Source: Maribacter_C sp047345145
GTDB taxonomy: Bacteria; Bacteroidota; Bacteroidia; Flavobacteriales; Flavobacteriaceae
NCBI RefSeq assembly: GCF_047345145.1
Contig: NZ_JBLFER010000002.1
Location: 558,001-622,000, forward strand
Direction of reading: 5' to 3'
Length of the DNA stretch: 64,000 nucleotides
Shown piece by piece: positions 42,430 to 51,666 of the stretch (the stretch's first letter is position 1; each line of letters starts with the position of its first letter). The notes below the pieces were generated by a model. It worked only from the letters and a program-made list of their open reading frames with translations, was not told the DNA's origin and did not search any database. The position numbers and the translations under genes were made by a program.

Positions 42430-44055
42430 ATGAAAGCCAAATTCCAAAAGGCAAATTCCAAATTCCAACATTTGGTTTTTGATCCTCTGCACAACAGCAA
42501 ATTCTTGTACTTTGTATTATTTTTTGCTGCTTTCTCATTTATAAAAGCCCAGGAAATCCCTGTAAATTATAGTCTTGGAGAAAATAATTCCGATAGGTAT
42601 AAGTTTTCTACTGTGCTCAGTATCAATGCTGACAATACCGATAAAACCGTAATTGTTCGAACCTATTATGGGGGAATGCCCTTGCGACCGAAAGGTCATT
42701 TTATTGAGTTGTACGACACCGATTTGAACTTGATTGAAGATTACAACAACAAGTACGCTGGTCAGTATATGGTGGATGGTTTTATCAGAAACGGACAGTT
42801 GTATTTACTAGAACTTCGTTATGATGACCTAAAATTTGCGTACGAATATGTAGTACATCATAGTCCGATAGGAGAATTCAATTTTACTGAAAAAATATTG
42901 CTTTCGGTTCCATCAAAAGAGGTTGCGAACCCCTTAGCGGTGAACAAGTACAATCGTAAGTTTGGCAATGGTTTTTCCACAGCCGTACATTTCAACAAAG
43001 AAAAAACAGCCTTCGGAATTACCATTCAGCACCGTCAAGGTAAAAACGAAAAGTATAACATGTACGTTTTCGGAACGGATTTGAAAAAACAAATCACCTA
43101 TGACTTTACCGAGCAAGCACTTGAAAAAAACTACGCCTTTGAAAATATTGAGGTTTCGAAAGATTTGAAAACTGTTTATTTTATGGGGAAAGCGTTTTTC
43201 AAGAAAAAGCGTTTTGAGGCCAAAGAACGAAAATTTCAATACGAATTGGTACGTGTGACCAATCAAGGTCATAAAATTCAAGAGTTTGTGGATCCTGGAA
43301 GATATCCTGAATCTTTAAAACCGATAGTATTAGAAGATGACCTCGTAGTTGTTGGTTTTTATGCAGATAGAAAGGACAATCGTTATAACGGATTAGTTCA
43401 TTTTAAGTTGAATCCGAACAGCTTATCTATCCTCTCTAAAAAGTACAACCCATTTTCGAAACAATTTATGGCTGATAAATTTGGTCGTGAAGTAGATGCT
43501 CAAATAAAGAACTTGATCTTCAAAGACGTACATATCACTCCTCAAAAAAATATCATTTTCAGTGCCGAGGAATATTTTGTAACGACTAGTAAGGAAAGTG
43601 GAACGAATCGCAAAGTGGAAAAGTTTCATTACAATGATATTGTTTCTGCTAAACTTTCCTCGGATGGAACCCTAAAATGGGCACGAAATATTAATAAAGC
43701 TGAGGTAACTTTAGGCGATGAGGCTTATGCTTCCTATAGTGCTTACGGTCATGATGAAGACATGTATTTCTTTATCAACTCAGGAGAGAATCCTAAGAAA
43801 TTAAGTAATGAACGTATTATGTTCAAACAAGGCTTCAGCCGTAATCCGAATATGTTCGTTATCAAGATGGATGCTTCCGGAAATGTTTCTCACAAAAAAT
43901 TAATTGATGATAAAGAAGTGCGTCTTCCGATAATGGTTTCGCGACCATTGATGAATCATGACACCGATGAATTGCTGTTCTACGCGAAGCGCGGAACGAA
44001 AAAACAGTTGGTTCGTGTTGGGGTTGGCGGCCCTCCTAGCTCGCCTTCGAAATAA
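42430..44055 (+). CDS. Exported protein of unknown function
   Basis: Up to 541 residues. A hydrophobic signal segment (FLYFVLFFAAFSFIKAQ) is preceded by about 27 residues, the first 13 of which are encoded by a dispersed AAATTCCAAA repeat; the original start may have been lost or may be a TTG near 42505. The mature part is beta-rich with repeated strand pairs, a propeller-like look, and ends near KKQLVRVGVGG. No family recognised. Likely periplasmic or secreted. It follows the hydratase gene by 21 bp. Confidence 0.7.
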   Translation: MKAKFQKANSKFQHLVFDPLHNSKFLYFVLFFAAFSFIKAQEIPVNYSLGENNSDRYKFSTVLSINADNTDKTVIVRTYYGGMPLRPKGHFIELYDTDLNLIEDYNNKYAGQYMVDGFIRNGQLYLLELRYDDLKFAYEYVVHHSPIGEFNFTEKILLSVPSKEVANPLAVNKYNRKFGNGFSTAVHFNKEKTAFGITIQHRQGKNEKYNMYVFGTDLKKQITYDFTEQALEKNYAFENIEVSKDLKTVYFMGKAFFKKKRFEAKERKFQYELVRVTNQGHKIQEFVDPGRYPESLKPIVLEDDLVVVGFYADRKDNRYNGLVHFKLNPNSLSILSKKYNPFSKQFMADKFGREVDAQIKNLIFKDVHITPQKNIIFSAEEYFVTTSKESGTNRKVEKFHYNDIVSAKLSSDGTLKWARNINKAEVTLGDEAYASYSAYGHDEDMYFFINSGENPKKLSNERIMFKQGFSRNPNMFVIKMDASGNVSHKKLIDDKEVRLPIMVSRPLMNHDTDELLFYAKRGTKKQLVRVGVGGPPSSPSK

Positions 44056-44160
44056 GTGCTAAACTATTTATTGTTAAAGAGTCCGAGTTTTGATTATAAG
44101 AAGATAATCGGATTGGAATGAATACAGTGAATAGTGTTTCATTTCAGTATTCGATAATGC

Positions 44161-45948
44161 CTATTTTTTCTCAAAGGGAATATAGTTTTCCCACTCCCAG
44201 GGCGTGTATTTATCACCAATAGTAATTTCTAATAATTCCTTGAAAATACTTTCCGCATTATCACTGTTGGACATCAGGAGAACACCCATATGTTTTTCAG
44301 GAAATAAGATAGAATAATGCTGAAAGCCTTCCGAATGCCCTTCTTTAAAAACCGCTTTTCCATAGGGTGTGTTAGTTATCAAGCCCCAAGCCATGCCGTA
44401 GTTCAGACCTATTTTTTCATTCTCAGGGGTCGTTTCTAGCGATTTAGGTCCAAATTGCATTTTTGATGTAATCTCAATATTCGGAGAAAACATCAGCTGT
44501 GTAATCGTTGAACCTTGAGAAGTTAAGGAGAGAATGTGTTCTAAAAATTTTGAATAATCTACAGCTGTTGTTTCCATAGAACCAGCAGCACCCGCTTCAT
44601 CTGCAATGTCTTTTTCAATGGTTTTTTGATCTGTAGTATGTCCAAGGCAATAGTTATTTTCAAATCGTATTTGCCATACATAACTGGTCATATTCATGTT
44701 CAATGGGTTAAAGACAATTTCTTTGGCCATTTCCTCAAGGCCCCTACCCGTAATTTTTTCAATAACGATTTGCAGTAAGCGAATTCCTTCCCCAGAATAA
44801 CTGTACCTGGTTCCAGGGTCGGTGTAAATTTGAATTTTACCTTCAGGATGAAATTCCCCTATTCTGCTTATCCATCTCCAGTTTGGAAAACCGGTGGTAT
44901 GGGAAAGACACATCCTAGCCGTTATCTCCTCATATCGCTTATCAGCTGCAAGATTCTTAAAACCCTTCCATTCTTTTTCAAAGTATAATTCAGGAATAGG
45001 TGTATCCAAATAGCTTTGCAAAGGCTTATCCAATTCAATTACTCCTTCTTTTACAAGATGCGCTACTATATACCCAAATACCGATTTACTCAAAGAGGCG
45101 CCATAAAAAACCTGTTTTAGTTGTAGACTATCCTTTTGTCCATAATTGGAGTAACCGAATGCTTTTTGATAGGCAAGCGTGTCTTGGTTAAAAATGGAAA
45201 CTGTCAGCCCTGTGACATTTGCAAGTCTTGTAAGTGATTCAATCTTATCGGTCAGCGAATCCTTTGCGATTATCGAGCCATCGAGACGTTGTATTCCTTT
45301 TACTTCTTCTTGGTGGCAACTTGTTAAAATGAAACTGCCGATTAGCATCACAAGGAATACATTTAGGGTACCACTAGGTTTTGACGAGCTCGCCTTAATA
45401 AATGGTAGTGCTAACGGATAATAGCATTTGTGAGTTCTAACCACCTTAATTATGTTGTATAACATTATTATAACACTGAAAGGGATTACGGCGATAAAAA
45501 GAAAGAATCCCCATTTTTCAATAGTAACTAATGCTATGAAGGAGATAACATAGAGCAAAGACATGCTTATTTGAAAATTAATAATCTTTGCTCCATGGAT
45601 ATCGTATAGCTTGTTATCCTCTCGCTTATGGATCCATAAGAACAAGGGTAGTAGAATATTAGCGAATGGAATAACAAAACCCAAAAACGGGATACTATGC
45701 AGTAACAAAAGCCACTTTTTTTGAATGTTTTCTTCTTTGGGATTTTCCAAAGGGAGCAGGTCGCTGACTTCAATTTCTAAAGCAGAGGCCAATAATTTTA
45801 TAGTTTGAAGATGTGGACTTACATCACCTTTTTCGATACGTTGTATTGTGCGAACTGTTACTTCCGTTCTTTCAGATAGCTCCTCTTGAGTATATCCTTT
45901 TAACTTCCGGTGATATAGAAGATTCTTTGCAATAGATTGAGTTTCCAT
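44161..45948 (-). CDS. XRE helix-turn-helix / DUF4870-like membrane / serine hydrolase fusion protein
   Basis: 595 residues in one frame. Residues 1-66: XRE-type HTH (LKGYTQEELSERTEVTVRTI, then QRIEKGDVSPHLQTI). Residues 75-180: four hydrophobic helices with LYDIHGAKIINFQIS, like DUF4870. Residues 195-211: a further hydrophobic stretch ending ILTSC, which by itself would be a lipobox. Residues 235-595: class C beta-lactamase-fold domain with S285-L-S-K288, Y384-S-G386 in the YxN position and HSEGF at the third motif. If inserted as drawn, the HTH is cytoplasmic and the hydrolase extracytoplasmic: a one-protein sensor-regulator layout, or a recent gene fusion. Ligand and targets unknown. Confidence 0.85.
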   Translation of the reverse strand: METQSIAKNLLYHRKLKGYTQEELSERTEVTVRTIQRIEKGDVSPHLQTIKLLASALEIEVSDLLPLENPKEENIQKKWLLLLHSIPFLGFVIPFANILLPLFLWIHKREDNKLYDIHGAKIINFQISMSLLYVISFIALVTIEKWGFFLFIAVIPFSVIIMLYNIIKVVRTHKCYYPLALPFIKASSSKPSGTLNVFLVMLIGSFILTSCHQEEVKGIQRLDGSIIAKDSLTDKIESLTRLANVTGLTVSIFNQDTLAYQKAFGYSNYGQKDSLQLKQVFYGASLSKSVFGYIVAHLVKEGVIELDKPLQSYLDTPIPELYFEKEWKGFKNLAADKRYEEITARMCLSHTTGFPNWRWISRIGEFHPEGKIQIYTDPGTRYSYSGEGIRLLQIVIEKITGRGLEEMAKEIVFNPLNMNMTSYVWQIRFENNYCLGHTTDQKTIEKDIADEAGAAGSMETTAVDYSKFLEHILSLTSQGSTITQLMFSPNIEITSKMQFGPKSLETTPENEKIGLNYGMAWGLITNTPYGKAVFKEGHSEGFQHYSILFPEKHMGVLLMSNSDNAESIFKELLEITIGDKYTPWEWENYIPFEKK

Positions 45949-46194
45949 AATTTCATTTTGGTTTGTACAAAGCTATTGCATACTGCGATTCTCTGTAGCG
46001 ACATTTAGGTGTCACCTTACTGTCATTTGTGCAATTTACGGACCTTTCTACACTATTGCGTAATTGTCTTAGGTTAAACAAAAGGTTTGCTTTTGCGGTT
46101 TAATTGAACTTCAAATCATAATCTGAAATTAGACAGAGGGCTACTAATCTTATTAGAATATTCTAAAACAATTAACACGGAATAATTTATATAA

Positions 46195-46230
46195 ATTGGA
46201 TTAATTCCATAAATTTGGAATAAATCCAAT
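46195..46230. promoter_or_regulatory. 36-bp palindrome overlapping the promoter of the radical SAM gene
   Basis: ATTGGATTAATTCCA at the left and TGGAATAAATCCAAT at the right are inverted copies with one internal mismatch pair; the centre TAAATTTG (46210-46217) is a -7 promoter box. It ends 2 bp before the TTG start at 46233. A repressor bound here would block transcription. No gene is seen in the rest of 45949-46194. Confidence 0.55.
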
Positions 46231-46232
46231 AA

Positions 46233-47306
46233 TTGAAACAAGAAGAGTATATCAAAGGGCGTGGAGCCCAACAAAATACACCCAACAAATTCTTTCAATA
46301 TAGTTACGAAACACGGGATGATTTTCTTGAATTCTGTAGAGTTGAAGGAGAAGAAGCGGACCAGAACAAGACGCAGTACATTCCTATTTTTCCGAAGACC
46401 ATTGTGAATAAGGTTACGAGTCCTGATGTGGGAATGCAACACTCTATGAACCCCTACCAAGGCTGCGAGCATGGGTGTATTTATTGTTATGCTAGGAATA
46501 CGCACGAATTTTGGGGCTATAGCGCCGGACTGGACTTTGAAAGGAAAATTCTCATCAAAAAAGATGCTCCGAAGTTGTTGGAAGCAAAGCTAAAGAGTAA
46601 AAGATGGAAGGCAAGTACCATTGTTTTATCTGGAAATACGGACTGCTATCAACCTGCCGAGAAGAAGTTTAAAATAACCCGCGCCTGTTTGGAAGTCTTT
46701 TTAAAATATCGACATCCGGTAGGTATAATTACCAAAAACGCTTTGATTTTAAGGGATTTGGATGTTCTAAAGGAATTGACAAAGCATCAATTAGTCGGAG
46801 TAAATGTTTCGGTCACTTCGCTTTCTGAAAAGACACGTAGAATATTAGAACCTAGAACTACCACCGTCAAAAAACGGTTGGAAACTATTCGGGTTTTATC
46901 GGAAAATGGAATTCCCGTGAATGCTATGTTAGCACCAATAATTCCTGGAATCAACAGTCATGAAATTATGAGTTTGGCCAAAGCCGTTTCTGATAATGGT
47001 GCCTTGTCTTTTGCGTTTACAGTGGTTCGTTTGAATGGCGCCATAGGTCAAATTTTTACCGATTGGATTCATAAATCACTTCCCGATAGGGCAGAAAAAG
47101 TACTGCATCAAATAGAAGCTTGCCACGGAGGAAGTTTAAACGACAGTCGTTTTGGAATACGTGGTCGTGGGGATGGTAAGATTGCCCAACAGATTCATGA
47201 TTTGGTTCGTTTGGCTAGGCATACGTATTTCAAAGACAAGGTATTCCCTGAACTTAATCATGATTTACACGAATCTTTTAAGGATGGCCAGTTGCGCTTG
47301 TTTTAA
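46233..47306 (+). CDS. Radical SAM protein, PA0069/SplB-related
   Basis: 357 residues from a TTG start (no in-frame ATG until after the conserved N-terminus GRGAQQNTPN). The 4Fe-4S cluster motif is C78-EHG-C82-IY-C85 in MNPYQGCEHGCIYCYARNT. STIVLSGNTDCYQPAEKKFKITR and MLAPIIPGIN follow, as in the PA0069 group distantly related to spore photoproduct lyase. Substrate unknown. The -7 box and palindrome just upstream suggest regulated expression. Confidence 0.9.
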   Translation: MKQEEYIKGRGAQQNTPNKFFQYSYETRDDFLEFCRVEGEEADQNKTQYIPIFPKTIVNKVTSPDVGMQHSMNPYQGCEHGCIYCYARNTHEFWGYSAGLDFERKILIKKDAPKLLEAKLKSKRWKASTIVLSGNTDCYQPAEKKFKITRACLEVFLKYRHPVGIITKNALILRDLDVLKELTKHQLVGVNVSVTSLSEKTRRILEPRTTTVKKRLETIRVLSENGIPVNAMLAPIIPGINSHEIMSLAKAVSDNGALSFAFTVVRLNGAIGQIFTDWIHKSLPDRAEKVLHQIEACHGGSLNDSRFGIRGRGDGKIAQQIHDLVRLARHTYFKDKVFPELNHDLHESFKDGQLRLF

Positions 47307-48731
47307 TTAGCCTAACTCCCAACCTTTTCGATACGAACCTTTTACCCACTCATTAGCCAAATCCCAATTGGTAACTTTCATGTTAGCGCCATCCCAAAGT
47401 AACTTGCGACGACCTGGATATTGGAATGGATCCCAATCACCTGCTTTTTTACCTTTTTTAAATTCTTTCAACTGAAACGCTCTAATAGCTAAATTGCCCA
47501 TTAAAACAGCCTCGGTTAATGGTCCTGATTTACTAAAGTCAGAAGAAGCTTTTGTTCCATTCAAACAAGCGTTCACAAAGTTTTCTTTGTGACCATTGGT
47601 ATCACCCGGAATACGCTCCAGGTAAGGCTTTGGGGGCGTAATCATATCCATTGTACTCGAAGGAACCAAACGTGCATTTCTAGAGTAGACATCGCAAATC
47701 AAAATACCACGAGTTCCATAGAAAATAGAACCGCCACCACCGGCGCCCATTGTTTCACCGTCTTTTAACTCATCTGGTAAATCAGGCATTATCCCGCCAT
47801 CATACCAGTTCAAGGCTATGTCACCATGTTTTGGGGTATTAAACTTTAAACGGACTAATGAGGAAGAAGGACAAGATTGATTGTAATCTGCTTCAACAAA
47901 ATCACCTACCCAGTTCGTTGTGCAACTCGCTTCAGCCTCGGTAGGATATCCCAAATCAAGAACACTAAAAGGAGTCTCCATAATATGGCAGCCCATATCA
48001 CCCAATGCTCCGGTTCCAAAATCCCACCAGCCACGCCATTTAAAGGGCAAATAAGCGGCATTATAATCACGATTTGCAGCAGCACCTAACCAAAGGTCCC
48101 AGTCTAGTCCCGCAGGAACAGCTTGCTTTTCTGAAGGCACGGGAATACCTTGAGGCCATACAGGACGATTCGTCCAACAGTCCACCCGATTGATTTTCCC
48201 TATGATGCCTGATTCTATAAGTTCTCTCGCTTCACGACTTCCATCACTTGAAGCACCTTGATTGCCCATTTGACTTACGATACCATTTTCTTTTGCCACC
48301 TGCGTCATAATGCGCGCCTCATTAATATTGTGCGTTAACGGTTTTTCGACATAAGCATGTTTTTTAGCTCTCATAAAAGGTAAAGCGATAGAAGCATGCA
48401 TATGGTCAGGTGTAGCAACCACTATGGCATCTATATCTTTAACATGATTGTCATATAATTTTCTGAAATCTTTAAATTTTTTGGCCTTGGGGAATTTTTG
48501 ATAAGTCCCGGAGGCTCTGGTATCATCTACATCGCAAAGAGCAACAAATTTTACTTTACCCGTTTCGTATAGGGCTCCAATGTCTCCTGCGCCTTGACCA
48601 CCAGCGCCAAAGCCTGCCATGTATAGCGTATCACTTGGAGGCACATGATTTTTACCCATTACAAAACTGGGAACAATAGAAAATGCAGCGGATGCTGCTG
48701 CCGATTTTTTGATAAACTTTCTTCTTTGCAT
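47307..48731 (-). CDS. Tat-exported Gfo/Idh/MocA-family oxidoreductase
   Basis: 474 residues. N-terminus QRRKFIKKSAAASAAFSIVP is a Tat-type signal (RRKF with a weak h-region), so it is exported folded with its cofactor. The Rossmann part has FGAGGQGAGDIGAL and VVATPDHMHASIA; the family EKP motif is YVEKPLTHN, followed by the C-terminal domain (WWDFGTGALGDMGCHIMETPF). Acts on sugars or sugar derivatives with NAD(P); the substrate is open. Its stop abuts the end of the convergent radical SAM gene. Confidence 0.9.
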   Translation of the reverse strand: MQRRKFIKKSAAASAAFSIVPSFVMGKNHVPPSDTLYMAGFGAGGQGAGDIGALYETGKVKFVALCDVDDTRASGTYQKFPKAKKFKDFRKLYDNHVKDIDAIVVATPDHMHASIALPFMRAKKHAYVEKPLTHNINEARIMTQVAKENGIVSQMGNQGASSDGSREARELIESGIIGKINRVDCWTNRPVWPQGIPVPSEKQAVPAGLDWDLWLGAAANRDYNAAYLPFKWRGWWDFGTGALGDMGCHIMETPFSVLDLGYPTEAEASCTTNWVGDFVEADYNQSCPSSSLVRLKFNTPKHGDIALNWYDGGIMPDLPDELKDGETMGAGGGGSIFYGTRGILICDVYSRNARLVPSSTMDMITPPKPYLERIPGDTNGHKENFVNACLNGTKASSDFSKSGPLTEAVLMGNLAIRAFQLKEFKKGKKAGDWDPFQYPGRRKLLWDGANMKVTNWDLANEWVKGSYRKGWELG

Positions 48732-48831
48732 TTTGAGATTGATTGCGTTAGTTGCTTGGAAGATACGGAAAAAAGAGAAAAAGAAGTTGCGATTTTAACG
48801 ATGATTTACGATATGGTTTTCGTGGCGTATT

Positions 48832-49491
48832 CTAGGCGAGTCCATTCCATTCATGGTCGAATTGCTTTAGATATTCCAACATATATTGGTGTCGGTTTTC
48901 TGCCAATTTTTTACCTGTTTCGGTATTCATTTTGTCTTTTAGCAACAGCAGTTTTTCATAAAAGTGATTGATGGTGGGGGCAGTAGATTTTTTATATTCT
49001 TCTTTCGTCATCGTAAGATTTGGAGCAATATCAGGATTGAAGAGTTCCCGATTTTTAAAACCACCGTAGTTGAAAGCGCGTGCGATGCCTATAGCGCCGA
49101 TAGCATCTAGACGGTCGGCATCCTGCACAACTTGAAGTTCTAATGAATTGAATCTATCCTTTTTGTTATCTAGGCTTGACTTGAAAGAAATGTTTTCAAT
49201 GATGCGAACCACATGATCAATTATACTTTGGTCGACCTTTATAGAAATTAGAAATTCCGCCGCCATTTTTGGGCCAATTGTTTCGTCGCCATCATAAAAT
49301 TTAGCGTCAGCGATATCATGTAACAAAGCGCCAAGACAAACAATCAATTCGTCGACATTCTCTTCTTTTGTAATTAATTTTGTGTTGTTGAATACCCGTT
49401 GAATATGAAACCAATCATGCCCACCTTCGGCACCTTGAAGGGTCTCTTTTACAAAATTAATGGTAGCGTTTACGATTTCTTTGTGTGTCAT
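48832..49491 (-). CDS. HD-domain phosphohydrolase
   Basis: 219 residues. GGHDWFHIQRVFNNTKLITK (first His-Asp), GALLHDIADAKF (HD pair) and VQDADRLDAIGAIGIARAF complete the YedJ-like HD metal site. Probably a nucleotide or phosphate-ester hydrolase. Its ATG overlaps the stop of the acyltransferase gene (ATGA, 49488-49491), so translation is coupled. Confidence 0.88.
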   Translation of the reverse strand: MTHKEIVNATINFVKETLQGAEGGHDWFHIQRVFNNTKLITKEENVDELIVCLGALLHDIADAKFYDGDETIGPKMAAEFLISIKVDQSIIDHVVRIIENISFKSSLDNKKDRFNSLELQVVQDADRLDAIGAIGIARAFNYGGFKNRELFNPDIAPNLTMTKEEYKKSTAPTINHFYEKLLLLKDKMNTETGKKLAENRHQYMLEYLKQFDHEWNGLA

Positions 49492-50225
49492 TTGAAAGAG
49501 GTTACCCCTGAGGTTACTGTGGCCTCAGTTTTTGCGATGAGTTCATCTAGATTGCCTGATACGGGGATGGGTTCATGTACGTCAAAAGTAATATGATTGC
49601 CAATTCCGTTAGGGAATTTTCCATACTTCAACATTTTCCAAGAGTTATTAATGCTTATAGGGATTATCAATGCTGAAGGAGAATTTTTCATTAGAATTTT
49701 TAACCCTGTGGGTTTGAACAGCTTTGGATGACCGGTTCGACTTCGTGTACCCTCCGGAAATATAACTGCACCTCTATGATTTTGTTCAATGTATTGGCCC
49801 AGCTTTGATATTTCAACCAAAGCTTGCTTGCTATCCTTTCGGTCAATTAATACCGAACCTCCATGTCGAAGGTTATAGGATACACTGGGAATGCCTTTGC
49901 CCAATTCTTTCTTGCTTACGAATTTCGGCTCCTGCTTTCGCATAAACCAAATCACCGGTGGTATGTCGTGCATACTTTGATGATTTAGGACTAAAATAGT
50001 CGGTCTGTCCGTCGGAATGTTATGTGGATTATTGAAAGAATAGGTAGTTCCTAAAATATGCGTACAACGCATCAAACAGAGGTTTAAAATAGCAACGCTT
50101 GCTCTATGGGCATTGTATCCAAAGAGGTTAAAGCAAATCCACTGAATCGGATGAAAAACCAATAAGGTCAATCCGAAGAAAATCAGATATAAAACGGACA
50201 ACGGATATGCCAATATTTTCTGCAT
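49488..50225 (-). CDS. 1-acylglycerol-3-phosphate acyltransferase (PlsC-like)
   Basis: 245 residues, one N-terminal membrane segment. The HX4D motif is NHQSMHD and the second block is FPEGTRSRTGHPKLFKPTG, both typical of PlsC. It makes phosphatidic acid for membrane lipids, or acylates a lipid head group. First gene of a two-gene operon with the HD hydrolase. Confidence 0.9.
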   Translation of the reverse strand: MQKILAYPLSVLYLIFFGLTLLVFHPIQWICFNLFGYNAHRASVAILNLCLMRCTHILGTTYSFNNPHNIPTDRPTILVLNHQSMHDIPPVIWFMRKQEPKFVSKKELGKGIPSVSYNLRHGGSVLIDRKDSKQALVEISKLGQYIEQNHRGAVIFPEGTRSRTGHPKLFKPTGLKILMKNSPSALIIPISINNSWKMLKYGKFPNGIGNHITFDVHEPIPVSGNLDELIAKTEATVTSGVTSFK

Positions 50226-50236
50226 GGTACAAAAAT

Positions 50237-50265
50237 AAAAAACCGCTTCATATAGAAACGGTTTT
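50237..50265 (-). terminator. Terminator of the bacilliredoxin gene
   Basis: On the minus strand AAAACCGTTTC, a 5-nt loop and GAAGCGGTTTT, followed by TTTATTTTT. It lies about 30 bp after the bacilliredoxin stop codon. Confidence 0.65.
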
Positions 50266-50297
50266 GATTTTGTTTTATCTAATTTCTTGAAAGAGGC

Positions 50298-50708
50298 CTA
50301 ACAGAACTCGTTATACGCTGCTGTTAGGTTTTCTGCGATTAATTCAGCAGGTCTACCTTCAATGTGATGACGTTCAATCATATGAACCAATTCACCGTCT
50401 TTAAATAAAGCCATACTTGGTGAAGAAGGAGGAAAAGGAATCATTAGATTTCGAGCTGCATCAACTGCTTCAGTATCTACACCGGCAAATACGGTTACTG
50501 CGTAATCGGGTCTCTTTTCATTTTGCAAGCTCATTTTGGCCGCTGGTCTTGCATTGGCAGCAGCACAGCCACATACCGAATTTACGACCACTAGTGTAGT
50601 GCCATCTTGATTAATGGCATTGGTGACAGCCTCAGCTGTGTATAACTCTTCAAACCCAGCGTTTGCTAGGTCATCTCTCATTGGTTTTACTAATTCTGCG
50701 GGATACAT
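50298..50708 (-). CDS. Bacilliredoxin (BrxA/BrxB, YphP/YqiW family)
   Basis: 136 residues, thioredoxin fold. The redox motif is C46-G-C48 in VVNSVCGCAAANARPA, as in YphP/YqiW proteins. It removes bacillithiol or similar mixed disulfides from proteins under thiol stress. Length and ends are normal for the family. Single gene with its own terminator. Confidence 0.92.
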   Translation of the reverse strand: MYPAELVKPMRDDLANAGFEELYTAEAVTNAINQDGTTLVVVNSVCGCAAANARPAAKMSLQNEKRPDYAVTVFAGVDTEAVDAARNLMIPFPPSSPSMALFKDGELVHMIERHHIEGRPAELIAENLTAAYNEFC

Positions 50709-50874
50709 ATGCTATTTTTTTTAAATCAGATTTCAAAGATACGGGTTTTGTCGCATTTTGTTAGTAGACCTTAACTTTTGGTTTTGAATCTAGAATTATA
50801 TGGTTAGATGCAAAAACGATAACCTGACCGAGGTAAATCGAATAAAAAAATAGAGTTGTCTTTGTTCTTTTCTC

Positions 50875-50904
50875 TTTGTGCTCTGATCTCATTTGATATC
50901 TTTG
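50875..50904 (+). promoter_or_regulatory. Promoter of the DjlA-like gene
   Basis: TTTG (50875-50878), 18 bp, TATCTTTG (50897-50904): a good Bacteroidota -33/-7 pair. It overlaps a possible TTG start (50893), which is therefore rejected in favour of ATG 50923. Confidence 0.6.
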
Positions 50905-50922
50905 AAAAAAATCAAACTACAG

Positions 50923-51657
50923 ATGTTTAAGTGGGTGGCTGCGGTCATAGGATTTTACTTGTTCAAGTACCCAGGTGCAATTTTGGGTTTTTTCGTCGGA
51001 AGTGGTATCGATAGTCTGAGCAGAAGCGAAGCTAGTGGGCCAAGTGTCTTAAGAGATATGACACGGCAAAAAGTTTCTCCCGCCGATTTCGAATTGAACC
51101 TTCTTTCTTTATGCTCTATTGTTATTAAGGCAGATGGTTCGGTAAGTCAGACAGAGATGGATTATGTTCGACAGTATTTCGTACAGACTTACGGCAAGGA
51201 AAAAGCGAATGCAATTTTTAGAACTTTTAATGAACTAAATAAGAAAAGAGAGATTTCCGCAAAACGGATTTGTGCTTTTTTGAATCAACGAACGCGATAT
51301 GAAGTGCGATTGCAATTATTACATTTCTTATTTGGTATAGCTCAAGCAGATGGTGCTGTACGCGATTCTGAATTGAATAAAATTCGAGAAATTGCAGGAT
51401 ACTTACGAGTTGCTTTGCGCGATTTTGAAAGTGTTAAAGCCATGTTTGTAAAGTCTGCCGACAACGCATATAAAATTCTAGAGATTGAAAAAACGGCCTC
51501 TGATGATCAGATTAAAAAAGCATATCGGACTATGGCAAAGAAGTATCACCCAGATCGGGTAAATACCGAGAACGAAGCCATAAAAAAAGGTGCTGAGGAG
51601 AAGTTTAAACAGGTTCAAAAGGCGTATGAAACCATTCAAAAGGAGAGAGGACTTTAA
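50923..51657 (+). CDS. DjlA-like co-chaperone (TerB-like plus DnaJ domain)
   Basis: About 244 residues. One membrane helix at the N-terminus (MFKWVAAVIGFYLF, then a Gly-rich FFVGSGID), a TerB-like domain (about residues 50-170, with VIKADGSVSQTEMDYV and IAQADGAVRDSELNKI as two parallel acidic blocks), then a C-terminal J domain with YRTMAKKYHPDRVN (HPD). J proteins stimulate DnaK. This layout is that of DjlA. Start chosen because the longer frame covers the promoter box. Confidence 0.88.
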   Translation: MFKWVAAVIGFYLFKYPGAILGFFVGSGIDSLSRSEASGPSVLRDMTRQKVSPADFELNLLSLCSIVIKADGSVSQTEMDYVRQYFVQTYGKEKANAIFRTFNELNKKREISAKRICAFLNQRTRYEVRLQLLHFLFGIAQADGAVRDSELNKIREIAGYLRVALRDFESVKAMFVKSADNAYKILEIEKTASDDQIKKAYRTMAKKYHPDRVNTENEAIKKGAEEKFKQVQKAYETIQKERGL

Positions 51658-51666
51658 ATAAAAGTA

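Noticed and set aside
44161..45948. XRE/hydrolase fusion as a sequencing error joining two genes
   Set aside because: No frameshift is needed; both halves are in one uninterrupted frame and the linker contains sensible residues. Error cannot be excluded without reads, so it is listed as a test instead.
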